Shown here piece by piece: positions 14,215-26,576 of a DNA stretch of 47,349 nucleotides (position 1 is the stretch's first letter; each line of letters starts with the position of its first letter). Below the pieces are notes generated by a model, which saw nothing but the letters and a program-made list of their open reading frames with translations, was not told where the DNA came from and did no database searches. The stretch is from NCBI GenBank assembly GCA_937946835.1, contig CALFAV010000021.1, positions 1 to 47,349 on the forward strand, given 5' to 3'. Origin of the DNA: an uncultured Verrucomicrobiae bacterium. Its GTDB lineage: Bacteria > Verrucomicrobiota > Verrucomicrobiia > Limisphaerales > J093. The translations under genes and the position numbers were made by a program.

Positions 14215-16466
14215 ACCCCCTCCCCACGTTTTGGAACGATCCGCTGGTCCACCGCCTGGGCTGGACGCTGGTGCATTTTGTCTGGCAGGGCGCGCTGCTG
14301 GCCGCCGGGTACGCGGCGTGGCGCGCCGCCGGGCGCGGACGCTCCGCCAATGCCCGCTATCTGGCCGGCTGCCTCACGCTGCTCCTGATGGCCGCGGCCC
14401 CGATGGCAACCTTCCTGCACCTGGCCGGCAATCCCGGATCATTGGCACCGACGACGCCCGCCCCACCGCGGGCGGAGGTGTTGTCACCGGCGGCCGCGAG
14501 CGCGCCGGCGCCCTTTCCCGACCTCCCCTGGACCGGGCGGGGGCTGGAGACCCTGGGCGAGTGGCTCCAGGCGGCGTTGCCGTGGCTGGTGGCCGGATGG
14601 GTGTTGGGCGTGGTGCTGCTGAGCGGGCGCCTGGCCGTGAGTTGGTTGCGGCTGCGTCGCACCTGCGCCGGGTGCGGTGAAGCCTTGGAGGTGCGGCTGG
14701 GCGCCCGCCTGCGTGAGTTGCAACACCGCCTGCGCCTGAGCCGGCCCGTGCGCGTGGTGCGGTCCGCGCTGGTGCAGGTGCCCACCGTGCTGGGCTGGTT
14801 CCGGCCGGTGATTCTGTTGCCGGCGAGCACGCTCACGGGGCTGAGCCCGGTGCAGTTGGACCTGATTCTGGCCCATGAACTGGCTCATCTGCGGCGCTGG
14901 GATCACTGGGTGAACCTGTTCCAACTGGCCGTGGAAACCCTGCTGTTCTACCACCCGGCGGTGTGGTGGGTGTCGCGACGGGTGCGGGAAGACCGCGAGC
15001 ATTGCTGTGACGAACTGGCCGTGGCGGTGTGCGGCAACCGCCTGGCCTACGCGCAGGCGCTGGCCACGCTCGAGGAACTGCGGCAGGCCCCCGCGAAGCT
15101 GGCTTTGGCCGCGGCGGACGGTTCCCTGCTGGCGCGGATTCGTCGGATCCTCAGCCTCCCCGACGATGAGCGCGGCGGGGGCCGTCTGTCCGCGGCCGGG
15201 ACCGCGCTCCTGGTGGTGGGACTGGCGATGTTCGTGGCCGGGGCGCTGCTCTACGTGACGGCCCGGCGGGAGTACACCGCCACGGCGCGGCTTCTGCTGG
15301 AGACCGCCAGGTTGCTCAAAACGGCGGACCCGCTCGGCCGCGGAGTGGACGCAAGGCTGGCCCCGTATTTTGTGGCCAGCGAGGCAGAGTGGATCCGGTC
15401 CGGCAAGGCCCTCGAGGAAGTGGCCACACGATTGGACCTGGCCGCACGCCGGGCTGCGGGTGGCGGGACGAACCCGCCGGACCGGGTCTCGGTGGTGAAA
15501 CGGATGCAGCGCCAGATCCAGGTGCGGCCGCTCCGCGACGCCGGCGTGATTGAGATCCGCGTGCGGGCCGCTGACCCACAGGAAGCGGCCGACATCGCCA
15601 ACACCCTGGTGGAAGTGCATCGGAGCCGACGCCTGACAGACCTCCGGGATCAAGAGCGTCTGGGGATCCAAGTGCTGGAAGCCGAACTCGCCTATCAAAG
15701 CAACCGGGTGGCCGAACTCCGGCGCCAGGTGGACGACCTGCGCACCAAATTGAGCATCCCCAACGGCACCGGGGAACGGGTCAGTTACTGGACCTCCCTG
15801 GAGCGCGAAATGGTCAACCCCCTGGCCGCGCAACTCACCTACATCTGGAGCGAATACACCGCCTCCAAAAAACGCCTGGAAACCCTGCGTGAACTGAGCA
15901 CCAACGACTTGCGCAAAGCCATCCTGACCGCCGTCCCGGGCGAGGAAATTCTCCCGAACCTGCTCCGGGACCTGGCCCAGACCGAGCAGATGCTGGCCAA
16001 GCTCCTCCAGGATCACTCCCCGGAGCATCCCGAAGTGCAGATCACCCGGGCGCTGCGGGGCCAGATCGAGACCCAGGTCAACGAGCGCATTCAGGGCATG
16101 ATGCTCGGCCTGGAGACCCAGGTGAAGACCTTCGAGGAGCGTTACCAGGCGCTGTCGAACCGGGTGGAAGAGGGCAGGGCCCGCATGGCCGAGGAAGCCA
16201 TCCGGCAGCGGCAGTATGACGCGCTCAAGGGTGAGCTGGAAAAAGAGGAGCGGGTTTACGACGCCCTGTATCTGCGTGTCCAACAGGGAAAATACGACGC
16301 GTTGGCTTCGGGTTACCCGTACGTGACGATTCTCGAAGAAGCCCGGCCCCAGCCGGTCCCGCGGCGGGCCGGCCAACCGCTGGACGTGGGGCTGATGGCC
16401 GCCGGCGCGTTCGTCTCGCTGAGCGGCCTGGCGCTGCGCCGGACCGGGGAGCGGCGCGCCTCCTGA
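14211..16466 (+). CDS. M56 (BlaR1-type) metallopeptidase fused to a Wzz/PCP-like domain
   Basis: 751 residues. Residues 1-330 are an M56 peptidase: membrane helices at about 19-37, 48-69 and 122-143, the zinc motif HELAH (222-226) and the downstream REDREHCCDELAV segment (259-271) that carries the third ligand. A fourth helix (333-351) leads into a domain that is not a penicillin-binding sensor. It starts YTATARLLLET, has the Wzz-type core (RIQVRPLRDAGVIEIRVRAADPQEAADIANTLVEVH, matching chain-length determinant proteins), a long coiled coil (about 470-690) and a final membrane helix (about 723-742). This is the topology of a polysaccharide co-polymerase. Inference: the protein senses envelope or polysaccharide state and cleaves the BlaI-type repressor. 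It overlaps that gene by 4 bp. Confidence 0.85.
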   Translation: MNPLPTFWNDPLVHRLGWTLVHFVWQGALLAAGYAAWRAAGRGRSANARYLAGCLTLLLMAAAPMATFLHLAGNPGSLAPTTPAPPRAEVLSPAAASAPAPFPDLPWTGRGLETLGEWLQAALPWLVAGWVLGVVLLSGRLAVSWLRLRRTCAGCGEALEVRLGARLRELQHRLRLSRPVRVVRSALVQVPTVLGWFRPVILLPASTLTGLSPVQLDLILAHELAHLRRWDHWVNLFQLAVETLLFYHPAVWWVSRRVREDREHCCDELAVAVCGNRLAYAQALATLEELRQAPAKLALAAADGSLLARIRRILSLPDDERGGGRLSAAGTALLVVGLAMFVAGALLYVTARREYTATARLLLETARLLKTADPLGRGVDARLAPYFVASEAEWIRSGKALEEVATRLDLAARRAAGGGTNPPDRVSVVKRMQRQIQVRPLRDAGVIEIRVRAADPQEAADIANTLVEVHRSRRLTDLRDQERLGIQVLEAELAYQSNRVAELRRQVDDLRTKLSIPNGTGERVSYWTSLEREMVNPLAAQLTYIWSEYTASKKRLETLRELSTNDLRKAILTAVPGEEILPNLLRDLAQTEQMLAKLLQDHSPEHPEVQITRALRGQIETQVNERIQGMMLGLETQVKTFEERYQALSNRVEEGRARMAEEAIRQRQYDALKGELEKEERVYDALYLRVQQGKYDALASGYPYVTILEEARPQPVPRRAGQPLDVGLMAAGAFVSLSGLALRRTGERRAS

Positions 16467-16544
16467 GCATCGGCCGAGACGGCAACCGCAACCGATTGCC
16501 CCAGGCCATGTGCCAGCGTACCTCGGGCAAAGATCGCGCCGGCA

Positions 16545-16573
16545 TTGAAAGCCTGCCGGATTCGGGCTAGAGC
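16545..16573 (+). promoter_or_regulatory. Candidate promoter of the antitoxin gene
   Basis: TTGAAA (16545-16550), a 17-nt spacer and TAGAGC (16568-16573) lie only 6 nt before the ATG at 16580, predicting a leaderless transcript. Confidence 0.4.
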
Positions 16574-16579
16574 TTGTGC

Positions 16580-16798
16580 ATGAGCAATACCACCGAGGAG
16601 CTGATCCGCATTTGCGAATCCCTCCCCGAGGACAAGCGTAATGCGCTGGCAGAGTTCGCGCGCTTCCTGGCCGCTCAGCAGGACGACGAGCGCTGGGAGC
16701 GCCTGATTGCCCATCCTGAGCCCCGTCCCAAACTGGATGCCTTTCTGCGCGAAGCCGCCACCGAAGGCGCAATCCTGCTGAACCCGGACCAATTGTGA
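16580..16798 (+). CDS. Putative antitoxin of a RelE/ParE-type module
   Basis: 72 residues: acidic helical N-terminus (MSNTTEELIRICESLPEDKRNALAEFARFL) and a C-terminal tail (RPKLDAFLREAATEGAILLNPDQL) typical of small antitoxins whose tail wraps the toxin. The identity rests mainly on context: its TGA overlaps the GTG of a ParE-like reading frame (GTGA, 16795-16798). I chose the ATG at 16580; a TTG two codons upstream is in frame but less likely. In intact pairs it would neutralise the toxin and repress the operon. No known DNA-binding motif is evident. Confidence 0.65.
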   Translation: MSNTTEELIRICESLPEDKRNALAEFARFLAAQQDDERWERLIAHPEPRPKLDAFLREAATEGAILLNPDQL

Positions 16799-17057
16799 AA
16801 TCGTACGCCCGGCCGAGCTTCTGGCGGGCTGATGCGGGATTGGCCCCCGGGTCCGCGCGGCAGCCCGGCGGGCTTATCGGCTGTTTGCTACGGCTCCCGC
16901 GCATCCTTCCCTGCGATTCAAGCGGCTGGGCGGTTACGAACACGTGTGGTCGGTCCGCATCAACGAACAATACCGCGCAGTGGGCGAGCGACACGGCAAC
17001 ACCATTATTTGGGTGTGGATTGGCTCCCACAACGATTTCGAGAAGCTTTTTGGTTGA
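16795..17057 (+). pseudogene. Frameshifted RelE/ParE-family toxin
   Basis: Starting at a GTG that overlaps the antitoxin stop, the frame reads MKSYARPSFWRA and then goes out of register. From about 16848 a frame shifted by one base reads RVRAAARRAYRLF, then RFKRLGGYEHVWSVRINEQYRA, then IIWVWIGSHNDFEKLFG and stop, the classic end of a ParE/RelE toxin. Between RA and VR there are 20 nt where 21 would keep frame, so one base is missing, probably near the run GGCCCCCGGG (16843-16852). Either the toxin has been inactivated or this is a sequencing error in a homopolymer. The other frames have no homology to toxins. Confidence 0.75.
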
Positions 17058-17187
17058 CGGCAAGGTCGGAAGGCCGGGTCGGGCACCTGTCCCCTCGCCC
17101 CACCAACAAACGGGAAGTGCGATCCAACTGACCGCCCAGACGGATTTGGTTTCCCTCAACGGCCCCCCGATCAACCTGGTCGGATAA

Positions 17188-17203
17188 CCCCGCTGCAGTG
17201 GGG
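17188..17203. terminator. Possible bidirectional hairpin between toxin and dnaG
   Basis: CCCCGCTGCAGTGGGG is a near-perfect palindrome (one G-T pair) in the 176-bp spacer where the toxin frame and dnaG converge. It has no T-tract, so its terminator function is uncertain. The rest of this spacer shows no gene. Confidence 0.3.
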
Positions 17204-17233
17204 GCACGCCCCAATCGGCAGGCACTGGCGGCC

Positions 17234-19057
17234 TCAGACCGGTGGCATCAGCCGTGGCTGCAAGGGCGCCGTTTTGATCCGGCGCAATTCCATTTGCCGC
17301 TGCAGGGCGGCCGCGCGCGCCTCGGGGGAAGTGTCCGGCTGCGCGGCCCGGCGGGTCAGCTCCGCAATTTCCCGGTCCAACCAGCGGTCGCGCACCCGTC
17401 GCACCGCGTCCATGAGAATGCGCGTGCGTTCCGGGATTGGCTCGCCGCGCGCGACGGCCTCGGTCACCAACGCGGTGGCGGCGGGGTCGGCCAGGGTTTC
17501 CAGCAGCGCCGGGATGTCCGGGTCCTGCCCCTGCTCGAAGGCGCGGAAGCGCGCTTCCAGCACGCGCTGCACCACCGGGTGCTCCACCCAGGCCAGGTCC
17601 AGGTGGCCCAGGGCCCATTCGGCCAGCTCGGCATCGGCCAGCACCAGGCGCATCAGCCAGAACTCGATTTCCGAAGGTCGCGGGGTCTCGGGCGTGGCAC
17701 CCGCCGGCGCCGCCGTGCTCTCTGCCGGGCGCGTGGTCGTGCGCCCCGCCTTGCGAAATTCGGCGCGCACCGCCTCCACGCTCACCCCCAGCAGCCCGGC
17801 CGCCTTGCGGGCCACGGTGTCGAACAGCACCGCGTCCCCGGTTTTCCGCACCGCCTCGCCCAGCGCGCGAATCACCTCCGTCCGGCCGCGATCGGTGCGC
17901 AGGTCGTTCTGCCGGCACAGGTGCGCCAGCAGATGATCGAAGAAGCCCGCGGCCCCGGCGATCAGTTGCCGGAACGCCTCCCCGCCGTGCGCGCGGATGA
18001 AGCTGTCCGGGTCGTGCGGCGCGGGCACGGCGGCCACGCGGATGGCCAGGCCGGAGGCCAGCAGGTCATCCAGCGCGCGCAATGCGGCGTTCTGGCCGGC
18101 GGGGTCGGCGTCGAAGCACAGCACCACCTCGTTCACGTAGCGCCTGAGGATGCGGCAATGCTCGGCGGTGAGGGCGGTGCCCTGCGGGGCCACGACGTTT
18201 TCCACCCCGGCCATGAAGCAGGCGATGAGGTCGAGCTGGCCCTCGCAGATCACCGCCGTACCGCTGTCCAGGAGCGCGCGCCGGGACTTGTCCAGCCCGT
18301 AAATGACCCGGCCCTTGTGAAAGAGGGGCGTCTCGGGCGAGTTGACGTACTTGGCGGTCTTTTCGTCCCCGCTCAACACCCGCCCGCTGAAGCCGATGAC
18401 CCGCCCCTGCTCGTCGCAGATCGGGAACATGAGCCGGCCCCGGAAGCGGTCGTAGTACCGGGGCGGGCCGCCGCGCTCATCGTCCTTGCGGACAATCAGG
18501 CCGGCCTGCTCGACCAGGGCGAGGTCGTAGCCCCTGGATTTCGCCCAGTTGACCGTGTCGTCCCAGGCCTCCGGCGCGTAGCCGAGGCGGAAGAGTTTGA
18601 CCGCCTCCGGCGACACGCCGCGCCCGGCCAGGTACTCGCGGGCGATTTGGCCGGCGGCGTCGTTGGCCAGGGCGGCCTGCCAGCGCTGGGTGATCTGCTC
18701 GTGGATGGTCAGCAGCGTCTCCTTCAGGAACCGCTGCCGTTCCCGGGCGGGGCTCTGCTCGAATTCCAACGGGATGCGCGCCCGCTCGGCCAGCCGCCGC
18801 ACGGCCTCGAGGAAGGAGATGTTCTCGATCTCCCGCACAAAGGTGAACACGTCCCCGCCCTTGTGACAGCCGAAGCAGTGGAAGATTTGCCGCTGGGGGT
18901 TGACGTGGAAGCTGGGGGTCTTCTCCTTGTGAAACGGGCACAGCGCCACGAAGCTGGCCCCGGCGCGCTTGAGCGGCACGTAGGCGCCGACCACATCCAC
19001 GATGTCGCTCGCGGCGCGGATTTGCTCAAGGACCTGCGAAGAAACCAACCCGGCCAT
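17234..19057 (-). CDS. dnaG: DNA primase DnaG
   Basis: 607 residues, the usual size. It synthesises RNA primers at the replication fork with DnaB helicase. The N-terminal CHC2 zinc finger has ligands C40, H43, C61 and C64 (CPFHKEKTPSF and FHCFGCHKGGD). The catalytic core includes YDRFRGRLMFPICDEQGRVIGFSGR (202-226). The TOPRIM domain has E272 in EGQLD and the DAD motif at 316-318. The C-terminal helicase-binding helical region follows an alanine/threonine/proline-rich linker near 425-450. The start is the ATG giving MAGLVSSQVLEQIRAASDIVDVV. It is divergent from the endonuclease/exonuclease/phosphatase gene, with a 105-bp spacer. Confidence 0.97.
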   Translation of the reverse strand: MAGLVSSQVLEQIRAASDIVDVVGAYVPLKRAGASFVALCPFHKEKTPSFHVNPQRQIFHCFGCHKGGDVFTFVREIENISFLEAVRRLAERARIPLEFEQSPARERQRFLKETLLTIHEQITQRWQAALANDAAGQIAREYLAGRGVSPEAVKLFRLGYAPEAWDDTVNWAKSRGYDLALVEQAGLIVRKDDERGGPPRYYDRFRGRLMFPICDEQGRVIGFSGRVLSGDEKTAKYVNSPETPLFHKGRVIYGLDKSRRALLDSGTAVICEGQLDLIACFMAGVENVVAPQGTALTAEHCRILRRYVNEVVLCFDADPAGQNAALRALDDLLASGLAIRVAAVPAPHDPDSFIRAHGGEAFRQLIAGAAGFFDHLLAHLCRQNDLRTDRGRTEVIRALGEAVRKTGDAVLFDTVARKAAGLLGVSVEAVRAEFRKAGRTTTRPAESTAAPAGATPETPRPSEIEFWLMRLVLADAELAEWALGHLDLAWVEHPVVQRVLEARFRAFEQGQDPDIPALLETLADPAATALVTEAVARGEPIPERTRILMDAVRRVRDRWLDREIAELTRRAAQPDTSPEARAAALQRQMELRRIKTAPLQPRLMPPV

Positions 19058-19162
19058 GCCGTGGGGGATTCAACGGCGGCGCGGCCCCGCGGGCAAGCCC
19101 GGGGCCACGGCGGCGTTCGCGCGGGACTTGCCGCCCCTGGTCCGCCCCATCACACTCCTCTC

Positions 19163-20035
19163 ATGCAACCGATTGTCGTACGGCTCCGGCGGCTGGTGAT
19201 CGGCCTGCTGGGCACGCTGGCGCTTGGCGCCACCGCGGCGGAGTGTGAGCTGACCGTGGCGACCTACAACCTGCGCTACGCCAGCGACACTCCCCCCAAC
19301 GCCTGGCCGCAACGGCGTCCCCTGATGAAGGCGTGCCTGGAAGCCATCCAGCCGGACCTGATCGGCACCCAGGAGGGGCTTTACCGCCAGCTCAAGGACC
19401 TGGCGGCCGACCTGCCCGAGTACGACTGGATCGGCACCGGCCGGGATGGGGGCAGCCGCGGCGAGTTCATGGCCATTTTTTACCGGCGCGCCCGGTTCGA
19501 GCCGCTGGAGTACGATCACTTCTGGCTGTCGGACACACCGGAGCTCATCGCCTCGAGCACCTGGGGCAACACCAACCGCCGCATGGTCACCTGGGTGCGT
19601 TTTCGTGACCGCGAGTCGGGGGTCGAATTTTACTTCTGGAACACGCACCTGGACCACGCCCTCCAGGAGGCGCGCGAGAAGGCGGCCCGGCTCATTCGCG
19701 AGCGGGTCGGCGCCCTGAAAACCCGACTGCCCGTGCTGTTGGTGGGCGACTTCAACGCCGTGGCCGGGGCCAATCCGGTGTACGACCTGCTGGTGCGCGA
19801 GGGCGGCTTCCAGGACACCTGGCATCTGGCCCGCGAGCGCCGCAATGCCGAGTACAACACCTTCAACGGCTTTGCACCGCCCAGGCGCGAGGGCCAGCGG
19901 ATTGACTGGATTCTGGTGCGCGGCGAGGCCGAAGTGGCCTGGAGCGAAATCGTCACCTTTGCCCGCGACGGCCGGTTCCCCAGCGACCACTTCCCGGTCG
20001 TGGCGCGCCTGCGCCTGCGCGCGCCCGCCCCGTGA
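19163..20035 (+). CDS. Secreted endonuclease/exonuclease/phosphatase-family hydrolase
   Basis: 290 residues with a signal-like N-terminus (MQPIVVRLRRLVIGLLGTLALGATAAE). It belongs to the EEP (DNase I/exonuclease III-like) superfamily. Visible catalytic motifs: TYNLRY, LIGTQEGL (metal-binding Glu), FWNTHLDH (His), VLLVGDFNAV (Asp/Asn) and the terminal PSDHFPVVA (Asp-His). Secreted family members act on nucleic acids, sphingomyelin or other phosphodiesters; the substrate cannot be read from the sequence. Start at ATG 19163. It lies 46 nt upstream of the SelB-like gene, possibly in one transcript. Confidence 0.88.
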   Translation: MQPIVVRLRRLVIGLLGTLALGATAAECELTVATYNLRYASDTPPNAWPQRRPLMKACLEAIQPDLIGTQEGLYRQLKDLAADLPEYDWIGTGRDGGSRGEFMAIFYRRARFEPLEYDHFWLSDTPELIASSTWGNTNRRMVTWVRFRDRESGVEFYFWNTHLDHALQEAREKAARLIRERVGALKTRLPVLLVGDFNAVAGANPVYDLLVREGGFQDTWHLARERRNAEYNTFNGFAPPRREGQRIDWILVRGEAEVAWSEIVTFARDGRFPSDHFPVVARLRLRAPAP

Positions 20036-20081
20036 CGATGCGGGTTTGAACCACTTGCGCGCGCGTCGCCCTCCGACGCCG

Positions 20082-22130
20082 ATGGAGCGCCGGCATTGCC
20101 TTCTCGCCCTGGGTGCGGCCGACCCGGCAGCGGGCGCGTTGCTCCGCGCGGCGCTGGGCGGTGGGGTCCCTTCCCCCGAGCCGGCACCTCCGGCCCCCGC
20201 GGCGTCGCCATTCACCGATTTGCCGCACGAACTCTGGCTGCCGGCCGGGCCGGGAGGTGGGCCGCAAGGGTTCACCGTCACCTGGGTCCACCTTCCTGTC
20301 CCCTGGGCAAAAACCGCCTCCGACCCGCTGGCCCATACGTGCTTCGACCTCGCGCTGGTGGCCGCGCCGGCCAATCCCCCCGGGGTGGAAGCCGGTCAAC
20401 GCCTGACCGGGATCGCCCATTGCTTGGGCGCGACCCGGTGCGTGGTGGTTTGGACCGCTGGCGAGGCCGGCCCCCCGGACGCCGTGCATCCACCGGAGCC
20501 GAGGCGTGAAACGCCGGGGAGTGCTGCGCCCATGCAGGTGTCGGAGGTGTGGCTGGACCCGGCACGCCCCGATTCCCTGGACGCGGTCCGGCCGGCGCTG
20601 GCCCGCGCCCTGGCCACGCTGCCGCCGGAGCGGCCCCGAGCGCGGGCGCGGGTTTGGGTGGAGCACCTGACTGAGGGCGACGGCGCAACGGCCGGGATTC
20701 AGGGGGTGTTGACCGACGGCGGCCTGCGGTGCGGCCAAACGCTCCGGCTGTTGCCGACCGGGCGGCTGGGTCGGGTCAAGACCCTGCAAACGCCGGAGGG
20801 TGAGGCCATGGAGGCGGTGCCCGGTCAGCGGCTCGTCTTGACCCTGGAATGGCTCGAACACACCGGCACAGACACCCAGCCGCCCGCCCCCTCCCCACCA
20901 GATTCCGCTCGGGCCGGGGAAGCTGAGGCCGGCGGCACACCGCCCTCTGCGTTGGTGTGCGTGGCGGCGGAGGTGGGGGACGCTTCGACCACGCTGGATG
21001 TGCAGCTCCTCGAGCCGGCCGGTCCGCCCGCTCCGGCATCGGTTTGGTCGTGGAAAGACCGCGAACGCGTGCGGGTGTACCTGGGCAATACCGCCGTGCC
21101 CGGCACTCTTTTCCTGCATTCGGAAAAATCCCCCGCCCCGGCCGGGCGGCTCGCCCAACTGCGCCTGGACCAACCGCTGCCCGCCCTGGGTGGGGACCGC
21201 CTTCTGGTGTGCGCCGAAGCGGACCCCGCCCGGTGCTTCGGCGCGCGGGTACTGGACCCGGACGGCGACCGCAAACGCTGGCAACGCCCGGAACAGCGGG
21301 CCCTGCTCGCCGCCCGCGCGGCGGCGCCGGAGGACCCGGTGGCCTGGCTGAGCGCGCAACTGAAACGTGACCGATTGGTCAAACGGGACGCGGTGCTGAG
21401 CCGGACCCTGTTCCCGCCGGCCGCGGTCGCGGAGGCGGTGGCGACGGCGATTCGCGCCGGGCAAATCCTCCGCGCGGGCGAGTGGCTGGCCGAGGCCGCC
21501 TGGGGGGCAGAGTGGCAACGCCGCGCGGCCGAGGCCGTGGACCGCTTCCACGCGGCGCAACCGCACCGCCTGGGGCTGCCCCTGGACCTGTTGCACAAAT
21601 GGTGGTCGGCGGAGCGACTCGCCCCGGAGGGCTTCGAGGCGATGCTCCGGCTCCTGAGCCGGGCGGGACTGACGGTCAGCGGTGTGGTCGTTCATCGCGC
21701 CGGTCGCCGGCCGGTCTTGATCGAGCGCCTGGCGGGCGCGGTTGCTTTTGTGCGCCAGCGGTTGACCGAACGCCCCCTGGCACCACCCGCCCGCGGAGCC
21801 CTGGCGCCGGATGCCGGCTCGGCCGAGGCCCTCCAATTCCTTCTCGAATCCGGCGAGGCGGTCGAAGTGGGACCGAACCTGGTGCTGGAGGCCGGGGCTT
21901 ACGCGCGGGCGGTCCAGGCCCTCAAGAAGTACCTGCGTCGCCGCGGGCGGGCCACGCTGGGCGAACTGCGCGAGCACCTGGGGACCACGCGCCGGGTGCT
22001 CCTCCCGCTGTGTGAAAAGCTGGAACGTGAGGGCGTCACGCGGCGGGAAGGGGATTACCATCGGCTGGCCGCACCGGACCCGAACGCCGGCCGCTCCCGT
22101 CCCCGCCCCCGCGCCGGCCGACGCCGTTGA
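20082..22130 (+). CDS. SelB-like translation factor with a degenerate GTPase domain
   Basis: 682 residues aligning along its length with selenocysteine-specific elongation factor SelB, but without GTP-binding motifs. The P-loop position reads GAADPAAGAL (11-20) instead of GHVDHGKTTL; the DxPGH position reads HLPVPWA (70-76); the TKAD position reads TAGEA (125-129). Domain II is recognisable (VLTDGGLRCGQTLRLLPTGRLGRVKTLQ, 209-236). So is domain III (VRVYLGNTAVPGTLFL to ARCFGARVLDP, about 328-394), as are the C-terminal winged helices that bind the SECIS hairpin in true SelB (about 470-670, ending KLEREGVTRREGDYHRL). A proline-rich insertion lies near 262-285. The start is the ATG at 20082; upstream in-frame sequence overlaps the previous gene. 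The function is unknown: RNA binding without GTP-driven delivery is the simplest idea. Confidence 0.82.
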   Translation: MERRHCLLALGAADPAAGALLRAALGGGVPSPEPAPPAPAASPFTDLPHELWLPAGPGGGPQGFTVTWVHLPVPWAKTASDPLAHTCFDLALVAAPANPPGVEAGQRLTGIAHCLGATRCVVVWTAGEAGPPDAVHPPEPRRETPGSAAPMQVSEVWLDPARPDSLDAVRPALARALATLPPERPRARARVWVEHLTEGDGATAGIQGVLTDGGLRCGQTLRLLPTGRLGRVKTLQTPEGEAMEAVPGQRLVLTLEWLEHTGTDTQPPAPSPPDSARAGEAEAGGTPPSALVCVAAEVGDASTTLDVQLLEPAGPPAPASVWSWKDRERVRVYLGNTAVPGTLFLHSEKSPAPAGRLAQLRLDQPLPALGGDRLLVCAEADPARCFGARVLDPDGDRKRWQRPEQRALLAARAAAPEDPVAWLSAQLKRDRLVKRDAVLSRTLFPPAAVAEAVATAIRAGQILRAGEWLAEAAWGAEWQRRAAEAVDRFHAAQPHRLGLPLDLLHKWWSAERLAPEGFEAMLRLLSRAGLTVSGVVVHRAGRRPVLIERLAGAVAFVRQRLTERPLAPPARGALAPDAGSAEALQFLLESGEAVEVGPNLVLEAGAYARAVQALKKYLRRRGRATLGELREHLGTTRRVLLPLCEKLEREGVTRREGDYHRLAAPDPNAGRSRPRPRAGRRR

Positions 22131-22173
22131 GGGTTCGCCCGGGTATCCCGGGGAGCACGCAAGCGGTGGTTGA

Positions 22174-22191
22174 GCCGCGCTGCGCCGTGGC
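22174..22191 (+). repeat. REP-like hairpin, type A, locus 2
   Basis: GCCGCGCTGCGCCGTGGC matches 47125-47142 at 17 of 18 bases. It lies in the 207-bp spacer between the convergent SelB-like gene and metH, paired with an inverted hairpin at 22253-22273. Confidence 0.5.
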
Positions 22192-22252
22192 GGGAGTTGC
22201 CCTTGGTTGGGGCGCCGCGCCGTGGCCCAAGCCGAAGAGGTTCCGCCCCGGT

Positions 22253-22273
22253 GGCGCCGACGCAGCGGCGCCC
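22253..22273 (-). repeat. REP-like hairpin, type B, locus 2
   Basis: GGCGCCG-ACGCAG-CGGCGCC, a perfect 7-bp stem, is the exact reverse complement of the hairpin at 529-549. Flanking bases are also shared (CACCGGGG beside the stem at both loci). It may also help terminate the convergent transcripts. Confidence 0.5.
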
Positions 22274-22337
22274 GGCCAACGTCCGCCCTGCCGTGGGGCC
22301 GCTCATGGGCGGCGCCGGGCAACCGACTTCTGCGCGT

Positions 22338-26366
<4,029 letters not shown>

Positions 26367-26576
26367 GGCGTACAGGCCCCGCTGGGGGCGGGATTACCAG
26401 CGGCGATGAATGTGCCGTGGCTCCCGTGGGTTGCAAAGTCGAAAATCAATCAATCAGGATTCGATGATATCAAGCCCTCAAAGCCTCACGGTCTCTTCAC
26501 CCGACTGTCATCCATTCGTAACGCAGACCGACCACCTTGAGAGCGGGTCTGGGTCTGCACCCAACCCGCAGGTCCA

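Noticed and set aside
14484..17918. A 1,144-codon minus-strand open frame crossing the M56-Wzz gene, the toxin module and part of dnaG
   Set aside because: It runs across several well-supported genes, is antisense to the plus-strand ones, and shows no homology; high GC removes stop codons.
26367..26576. Possible cobalamin or SAM/SAH riboswitch upstream of metH
   Set aside because: I searched by eye for the B12-box and SAM-I/SAH core sequences on the minus strand and did not find them; only short stems were seen. A covariance-model search would settle it.
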